A stretch of 64,000 nt of DNA from Tachypleus tridentatus (taxonomy: Eukaryota > Arthropoda > Merostomata > Xiphosura > Limulidae). Both the position numbers and the translations under genes were made by a program. Position 1 is the stretch's first letter; every line of letters starts with the position of its first letter. Below the pieces are notes generated by a model. The model was not told where the DNA came from, ran no database searches, and saw only the letters and a list, made by a program, of their open reading frames with translations. Below are positions 15,101-24,100 of the stretch, piece after piece. The DNA lies in assembly GCF_004210375.1 (NCBI RefSeq), contig NC_134827.1:101293285-101357284 (forward strand), read 5' to 3'.

Positions 15101-18100
15101 TCTTGGGAATACATATAAGATGGGTTGATCTTATCTTTCTTACCTAATTCTCTCCTCTCCATAGTTCTTGGGAATACATATAAGATGGGTTGATCTTATC
15201 TTTCTCACCTAATTCTATCCTCTCCACAGTTCTTAGGAATACATATAAGATGGGTTGATCTTATCTTTCTCACCTAATTCTATCCTCTCCACAGTTCTTG
15301 GGAATACATATAAGATGGGTTGATCTTATCTTTCTTACCTAATTCTCTCCTCTCCATAGTTCTTGGGAATAAATATAAGATGGTTTGATCTTATCTTTCT
15401 TACCAATTCTATCCTCTCCACAGTTCTTGGGAATACATATAAGATGGGTTGATCTTATCTTTCTTACCAATTCTATCCTCTCCACAGTTCTTGGGAATAC
15501 ATATAAGATGGGTTGATCTTATCTTTCTTACCAATTCTATCCTCTCCATAGTTCTTGGGAATACATATAAGATGGGTTGATCTTATCTTTCTTACCTAAT
15601 TCTCTCCTCTCCACAGTTCTTAGGAATACATATAAGATGGGTTGATCTTATCTTTCTTACCTAATTCTTTCCTCTCCATAGTTCTTGGGAATACATATAA
15701 GATGGGTTGATCTTATCTTTCTTACCTAATTCTTTCCTCTCCACAGTTCTTGGGAATACATATAAGATGGGTTGATCTTATCTTTCTTACCTAATTCTTT
15801 CCTCTCCATAGTTCTTGGGAATACATATAAGATGGGTTGATCTTATCTTTCTTACCTAATTCTTTCCTCTCCACAGTTCTTGGGAATACATATAAGATGG
15901 GTTGATCTTATCTTTCTTACCTAATTCTTTCCTCTCCACAGTTCTTGGGAATACATATAAGATGGGTTGATCTTATCTTTCTTACCTAATTCTTTCCTCT
16001 CCACAGTTCTTGGGAATACATATAAGATGGGTTGATCTTATCTTTCTCACCTAATTCTCTCCTCTCCACAGTTCTTGGGAATACATATAAGATGGGTTGA
16101 TCTTATCTTTCTTACCTAATTCTATCCTCTCCACAGTTCTTGGGAATACATATAAGATGGGTTGATCTTATCTTTCTTACCTAATTCTATCCTCTCCACA
16201 GTTCTTGGGAATACATATAAGATGGGTTGATCTTATCTTTCTTACCTAATTCTCTCCTCTCCATAGTTCTTGGGAATAAATATAAGATGGTTTGATCTTA
16301 TCTTTCTTACCAATTCTATCCTCTCCACAGTTCTTGGGAATAAATATAAGATGGTTTGATCTTATCTTTCTTACCAATTCTATCCTCTCCACAGTTCTTG
16401 GGAATAAATATAAGATGGTTTGATCTTATCTTTCTTACCAATTCTATCCTCTCCACAGTTCTTAGGAATACATATAAGATGGGTTGATCTTATCTTTCTT
16501 ACCAATTCTATCCTCTCCATAGTTCTTGGGAATACATATAAGATGGGTTGATCTTATCTTTCTTACCTAATTCTCTCCTCTCCATAGTTCTTGGGAATAC
16601 ATATAAGATGGGTTGATCTTATCTTTCTTACCTAATTCTCTCCTCTCCACAGTTCTTAGGAATACATATAAGATGGGTTGATCTTATCTTTCTTACCTAA
16701 TTCTCTCCTCTCCATAGTTCTTGGGAATACATGTAAGATGGGTTGATCTTATCTTTCTCACTTAATTCTATCCTCTCCACAGTTCTTAGGAATACATATA
16801 AGATGGGTTGATCTTATCTTTCTCACCTAATTCTCTCCTCTCCATAGTTCTTGGGAATACATATAAGATGGGTTGATCTTATCTTTCTTACCTAATTCTA
16901 CACTCTCCACAGTTCTTGGGAATACATATAAGATGGGTTGATCTTATCTTTCTTACCTAATTCTATCCTCTCCACAGTTCTTGGGAATACATATAAGATG
17001 GGTTGATCTTATCTTTCTTACCTAATTCTCTCCTCTCCATAGTTCTTGGGAATACATATAAGATGGGTTGATCTTATCTTTCTTACCTAATTCTCTCTTC
17101 TCCATAGTTCTTGGGAATACATATAAGATGGTTTGATCTTATCTTTCTTACCTAATTCTCTCTTCTCCATAGTTCTTGGGAATACATATAAGATGGTTTG
17201 ATCTTATCTTTCTTACCTAATTCTCTCTTCTCCATAGTTCTAGGGAATACATATAAGATGGGTTGATCTTATCTTTCTTACCTAATTCTCTCCTCTCCAC
17301 AGTTCTTAGGAATACATATAAGATGGGTTGATCTTATCTTTCTCACCTAATTCTATCCTCTCCACAGTTCTTGGGAATACATATAAGATGGGTTGATCAT
17401 ATCTTTCTCACCTAATTCTATCCTCTCCACAGTTCTTAGGAATACATATAAGATGGGTTGATCTTATCTTTCTCACCTAATTCTATCCTCTCCACAGTTC
17501 TTGGGAATACATATAAGATGGGTTGATCATATCTTTCTCATCTAATTCTATCCTCTCCACAGTTCTTAGGAATACATATAAGATGGGTTGATCTTATCTT
17601 TCTCACCTAATTCTCTCCTCTCCACAGTTCTTGGGAATACATATAAGATGGTTTGATCTTATCTTTCTCACCTAATTCTGTCCTCTCCATAGTTCTTGGG
17701 AATACATATAAGATGGTTTGATCTTATCTTTCTTACCTAATTCTCTCCTCTCCACAGTTCTTGGGAATACATATAAGATGGGTTGATCTTATCTTTCTTA
17801 CCTAATTCTCTCCTCTCCACAGTTCTTGGAAATACATATAAGATGGGTTGATCTTATCTTTCTCACCTAATTCTGTCCTCTCCACAGTTCTTGGGAATAC
17901 ATATAAGATGGGTTGATCTTATCTTTCTTACCTAATTCTCTCCTCTCCATAGTTCTTGGGAATACATATAAGATGGTTTGATCTTATCTTTCTTACCTAA
18001 TTCTCTCCTCTCCATAGTTCTTGGGAATACATATAAGATGGGTTGATCTTATATTTCTCACCTAATTCTCTCCTCTCCATAGTTCTTGGGAATACATATA

Positions 18101-21100
18101 AGATGGGTTGATCTTATCTTTCTTACCTAATTCTATCCTCTCCACAGTTCTTGGGAATACATATAAGATGAGTTGATCATATCTTTCTTACCTAATTATG
18201 TCCTCTCCACAGTTCTTGGGAATACATATAAGATGGGTTGATCTTATCTTTCTTACCTAATTCTCTCCTCTCCATAGTTCTTGGGAATACATATAAGATG
18301 GGTTGATCTTATCTTTCTTACCTAATTATGTCCTCTCCACAGTTCTTGGGAATACATATAAGATGGGTTGATCTTATCTTTCTTACCTAATTCTCTCCTC
18401 TCCATAGTTCTTGGGAATACATATAAGATGGGTTGATCTTATCTTTCTTACCTAATTATGTCCTCTCCACAGTTCTTGGGAATACATATAAGATGGGTTG
18501 ATCTTATCTTTCTTACCTAATTCTCTCCTCTCCATAGTTCTTGGGAATACATATAAGATGGGTTGATCTTATCTTTCTTACCTAATTCTCTCCTCTCCAT
18601 AGTTCTTGGGAATACATATAAGATGGGTTGATCTTATCTTTCTTACCTAATTCTCTCCTCTCCATAGTTCTTGGGAATACATATAAGATGGGTTGATCTT
18701 ATCTTTCTTACCTAATTCTCTCTCTCCATAGTTCTTGGGAATACATATAAGATGGGTTGATCTTATCTTTCTTACCTAATTCTCTCCTCTCCATAGTTCT
18801 TGGGAATACATATAAGATGGGTTGATCTTATCTTTCTCACCTAATTCTATCCTCTCCACAGTTCTTAGGAATACATATAAGATGGGTTGATCATATCTTT
18901 CTCACCTAATTCTATCCTCTCCACAGTTCTTGAGAATACATATAAGATGAGTTGATCATATCTTTCTTACCTAATTCTCTCCTCTCCATAGTTCTTGGGA
19001 ATAAATATAAGATGGTTTGATCTTATCTTTCTTACCAATTCTATCCTCTCCACAGTTCTTGGGAATACATATAAGATGGGTTGATCTTATCTTTCTTACC
19101 TAATTCTCTCCTCTCCACAGTTCTTGGGAATACATATAAGATGGGTTGATCTTATCTTTCTTACCAATTCTATCCTCTCCATAGTTCTTGGGAATACATA
19201 TAAGATGGTTTGATCTTATCTTTCTTACCAATTCTATCCTCTCCACAGTTCTTGGGAATAAATATAAGATGGTTTGATCTTATCTTTCTTACCAATTCTA
19301 TCCTCTCCACAGTTCTTAGGAATACATATAAGATGGGTTGATCTTATCTTTCTTACCAATTCTCTCCTCTCCATAGTTCTTGGGAATACATATAAGATGG
19401 GTTGATCTTATCTTTCTTACCTAATTCTCTCCTCTCCATAGTTCTTGGGAATACATATAAGATGGGTTGATCTTATCTTTCTTACCTAATTCTCTCCTCT
19501 CCATAGTTCTTGGGAATACATGTAAGATGGGTTGATCTTATCTTTCTCACTTAATACTATCCTCTCCACAGTTCTTAGGAATACATATAAGATGGGTTGA
19601 TCTTATCTTTCTCACCTAATTCTCTCCTCTCCATAGTTCTTGGGAATACATATAAGATGGGTTGATCTTATCTTTCTTACCTAATTCTACACTCTCCACA
19701 GTTCTTGGGAATACATATAAGATGGGTTGATCTTATCTTTCTTACCTAATTCTATCCTCTCCACAGTTCTTGGGAATACATATAAGATGGGTTGATCTTA
19801 TCTTTCTTACCTAATTCTCTCCTCTCCATAGTTCTTGGGAATAAATATAAGATGGGTTGATCTTATCTTTCTTACCTAATTATGTCCTCTCCACAGTTCT
19901 TGGGAATACATATAAGATGGTTTGATCTTATCTTTCTTACCTAATTCTCTCCTCTCCATAGTTTTTGGGAATACATATAAGATGGGTTGATCTTATCTTT
20001 CTTACCTAATTCTGTCCTCTCCACAGTTCTTGGGAATACATATAAAATGGTTTGATCTTATCTTTCTTACCTAATTCTCTCCTCTCCCCACAGTCTACAC
20101 TGAAGGGGTAAGCACAGTTTTCTTGTAGTTTGTCAGAATCATCGAATACCAATCCATTTCCACACAGTTTCAGCGTAGATGTACCATTTTCACAAGCCCA
20201 GTATCGGTCACAGCTTCTACTGTGGGGGAAAAATCCAAAAGGCTCAGGACAGTTGAACACTTCGTTTGTTTCAATAATTGCTGGGGCACGATTTCTCTGA
20301 CGATTAGGCCTCCGGGCGGGTTGAGAAGGCGAGAGAGCAGGTTGTGTCGGTCGAGAAGCTGGTGGTGGCTGGTATCGTGGTGGAGATTGTTCGGGAGCCT
20401 TAGGTGGCTGCGAGTTGACTGCTTGTCGGTTCGGCAGCTTGTCATCCTCATAGTCGTAATATTCATAATATTCATTGTCATTCTGAGAATCTGTTCTTAC
20501 CTGGGCGTAAACTAGAAATGAAAACATAAATTAATCTGTGCTGGTGAAACAGAAGATATTGTTACAATTATACTTGTCATAAGAGATTAGTATTAGACCT
20601 ATAATATTTTTAAACGTAACACTCTTTACTCAGTCCCGTAGAAATGTTGAAAAATTAAAATAGTGTATGATAACTGTATTCCAACTCTACTATATTCATC
20701 TTATCTATTGCCGACGACGCGTTTCGCTCAATCCAGAGCTCATCGAGTTGGCTGGAAAACAACAAACACAGTTGTGATCGACACGATATTTATATAAACC
20801 ATTTGTTACAACAAAAGTTGTTTATACCAGAACGTATCGTTAACTCTCTTCTCGTGATTTGCACAGTGAACGTTTGGTTTGAAGGAAAAACAAAACAACA
20901 AGGGTCAGTACCCTCCAAACTAGTAAAAAGATCGACTTTTCATGGAGGATTTAGACAATCTCTCTTTCATTATTTCAGAAGTACAATATATGTATGCATT
21001 TAGTTCCGAAGTAAACGAGTGTGTAGTGTGTGTTTTTCTTATAGCAAAGCCACATAGAGCTATCTGATCTGTCCACCGAGGCGAATCGAACCCCTGATTT

Positions 21101-24100
21101 TAGAGTTGTACCTAAGTAAACGATTGAAAAATAGTGTATAAAAGAGGCTTGTTTGCATGTTTTGAATTTCACGCAAATCTACACGAGGGATATCTGCGCT
21201 AGCCGTCCCTACTTTGTCAGTGTGAGACCAGAGGAAAGACAGCTAGTCATTACCACCCACCGCCAACTGTGAACTGCTGTTTTACCGACGAATAGTGGGA
21301 TTGACCGTAACTTTATAACGTCCTCACGGCTGAACGGGCGAGCATGCGACGGGAATTCGAACCCGCGACCCTCGGAATACAATGTCGGGTCTTCAGAGAA
21401 AACGTTTTAGAATAGCGTTGTGTATTTCATAAAAACTACAAAATAATCACTTTATAAGCACAGAAAATACAGCGTTTCTGTGTTTAAATATTAGGAAAAC
21501 CATTAAAATTCTGGAATGCTTCCTAATATCTAGTTTTAAAATGCTTCAACATAATTCTTATTTGTGTTTAACGCAAAACCCTTATTTGGAACACAGCAGG
21601 AACAGATAGTGTTATGCAAATAAAACAGTTAACTTTCATTTTATCACATTTTCCAATTTTGTAGGTGATCCAGTAAAAAATAAAGTTTTTAGAGAAAGCA
21701 TTACTAAAACCTCAAAATAACGTGTTGTATTAGGGGAAAGTTCGTTAAGAATGCTGGATTTTAAATCGACACCAAGGAAAATTAACTAGAATTTGGTCCG
21801 AGTTCATTTCCCCTTGAGGGCCACGTGGGTTAAGGCGTTCGACTCGTAACCAAAGCGAAGCAGGTTCGAATCCCTGTCGCACCAAACATGCTCGCCCTTT
21901 AGACCATGTGAGCGTTATAATGTTACGGTCAAACCCACTATTCGTTGGTAAAATAGTCCAAGAGCTGGAGGTGAGTGGCGATAACTAGCTGCCTTCCCTC
22001 TAGTCTTACACTGCAAAATTAAAGACGGCTAACGCAAATAGCCATCGAGCAGCTTTGTGCAAAATAAATAAAAAAAAAATCCCCTGGTGTCAATTTGTAC
22101 GTATCAAACATTCATTGTGAACTATTTAACTAGAAGATAAATAAAGGTTTTCCCCAACACCCGTTTATATGTGTTCACAAAGCATTGTTTTTATTTTAGT
22201 GTTTTTTTTCAAGTTTACAACTGATTAAAATATAAAAAATATTTAATATGCGTTTACTATCTTCGCATTGGTTTTTTATTTCCTAATATATGGAGCAGAA
22301 GGGTTGATGAGGGGAATTACGAAAATAACACGTCGACTGAGCCTACAATTTATAGAGATAACTGCATAACTAGTAAAGTGTGACGTATGAACTCTTTTGC
22401 TGAAAAAAAAAATTATATTTTAAAAAGTCAAAAATAGCATAAACACAGTTGTAGCTGGCCTAATTATTGATGATACAATTCGCATAAATTGTGATTCCAT
22501 ATTTGAATTATTTTAGATTATTTGGTAAAAATAATACGAAGTCCAATCCACGCAACGATAACAAAGTAATTTCTTTCTTTCACTGGCACAGTTGTAGGCC
22601 TTATTTCATAAACAATGTTTCTGCTGCAGCTCCGAAAGTAACGTAGGCCTAACTTAAATATAAACTTAATTGGTAAACTTTTCTCGCTAGTCGAGCAATA
22701 ACAAATACGCTAATTCACCGAATCACTGGTTAATTGGTGCAATAACACTATCTTACTCAGTAAGTGAAAGCAAACTGATTAAGTCATTAACTGAATTATT
22801 TGATAATTAACGAAGTCACTTTGTCATTTTTATATCATTATTCGTTTTTTACCAACTACACCAATCCTTTATATGTTGCATTATCATGTCTTAATGACAT
22901 GCTCCCTCTAGTAAACAAATATCAAAATTAAAATATAACATGTAACAATAGCCAAAAACCATAAATGGTCTCATAGTTTGGATACAATAAACTATTATTA
23001 TTCTTGCAACAAAAAGCAATGAATCATTCTTTGTTATTGTAACAATAGTAAAAAACATAAATGGTCTCGTTGTTTGGACCATTCTTTGTTGTGATTTAAA
23101 CTGCACCACCAAAGATACACTCGATCTAAAACGTTTTAACTTATAAAGGTTTCTAAAATTAAAAAAAAAAGAGTTATAGTCCAAGCATAAGATGAAGGAA
23201 TCCCACTCGACCTCCTTCACGAAAGCCTGTATGTTTTAAAAGCCAAAGGGCGTTCATTGAATACCTGTTGTCCAAGAGACGTTGCGTGAGTTGAGACGTA
23301 TCTGAACAATACTTGTCTTGATTAAATAAACTGGAAATTGTCGACACAAACAAAGAAGAGTACAAGCTTATTATTGTACCTCACAGAAATCTTGCTACGA
23401 ATCCTTATTTCAAATCTACACTGTTAATAACAGTAAGAAATACCACGATGTTGAAAACGGAAACTTCCCAACACTAATTAATTTAATCGTTAGTAAAAGT
23501 CGTTAAAATTCGTCCAGACTATCTCCTTTGCTTTTTCACAACTTAAACCAAGTGAAAAAAATAAAAACACTTTTTAATGTCAGTGCTTTCACTAATACCA
23601 GATATTGTTAAATTACATATAGTAGTCCCCAGCTGGTACAAAGGTAAGTCTATTGATTTACAACGCTAAAAACAGGGGTTCGATTCCCCTCTGTGGACTC
23701 AGCAGATAGTCCAGAGTAGCTTTGCTATAAGAAAAACGCACATATACATAGCCCGGCATGGCCAAGCGCGTAAGGCGTGCGACTCGTAATCCGAAGGTCG
23801 CGGGTTCGCATCCCTATCGCGCCAAACATGCTCGCCCTCCCAGCCGTGGGGGCTTTATAATGTGACGGTCAATCCCACTATTCGTTGGTAAAAGAGTAGC
23901 CCAAGAGTTGGCGGTGGGTGGTGATGACTAGCTGCCTTCCCTCTAGTCTTACACTGGTAAATTAGGGACGGCTAGCACAGATAGCCCTGGGTAGCTTTGT
24001 GCGAAATTCCAAAAAAACAAAACAAACAAACACACATACCTGTAATGCAAGTTTGTCAACCTAAGTCAACGGCATCTAATAAAACAATTCAGTATATCAG

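Larger units (their letters stand above)
6106..20070 (-). other. Intron 2 (14 kb), almost all 65-bp satellite
   Basis: About 95% of the intron is the 65-bp array. The remaining ~660 bp next to exon 3 hold a short SINE (6314) and a long SINE whose tail is cut by the array. Confidence 0.85.

Noticed and set aside
6766..20090. Interpretation of the 65-bp array as recursive-splicing ratchet points
   Set aside because: Ratchet points need a pyrimidine tract and AG directly before GTAAG; here the preceding sequence on the gene's strand is purine-rich and exon-derived.
20170..20515. Other frames across exon 2 on both strands
   Set aside because: Shadows of the coding frame, caused by its repetitive Pro/Tyr codons.
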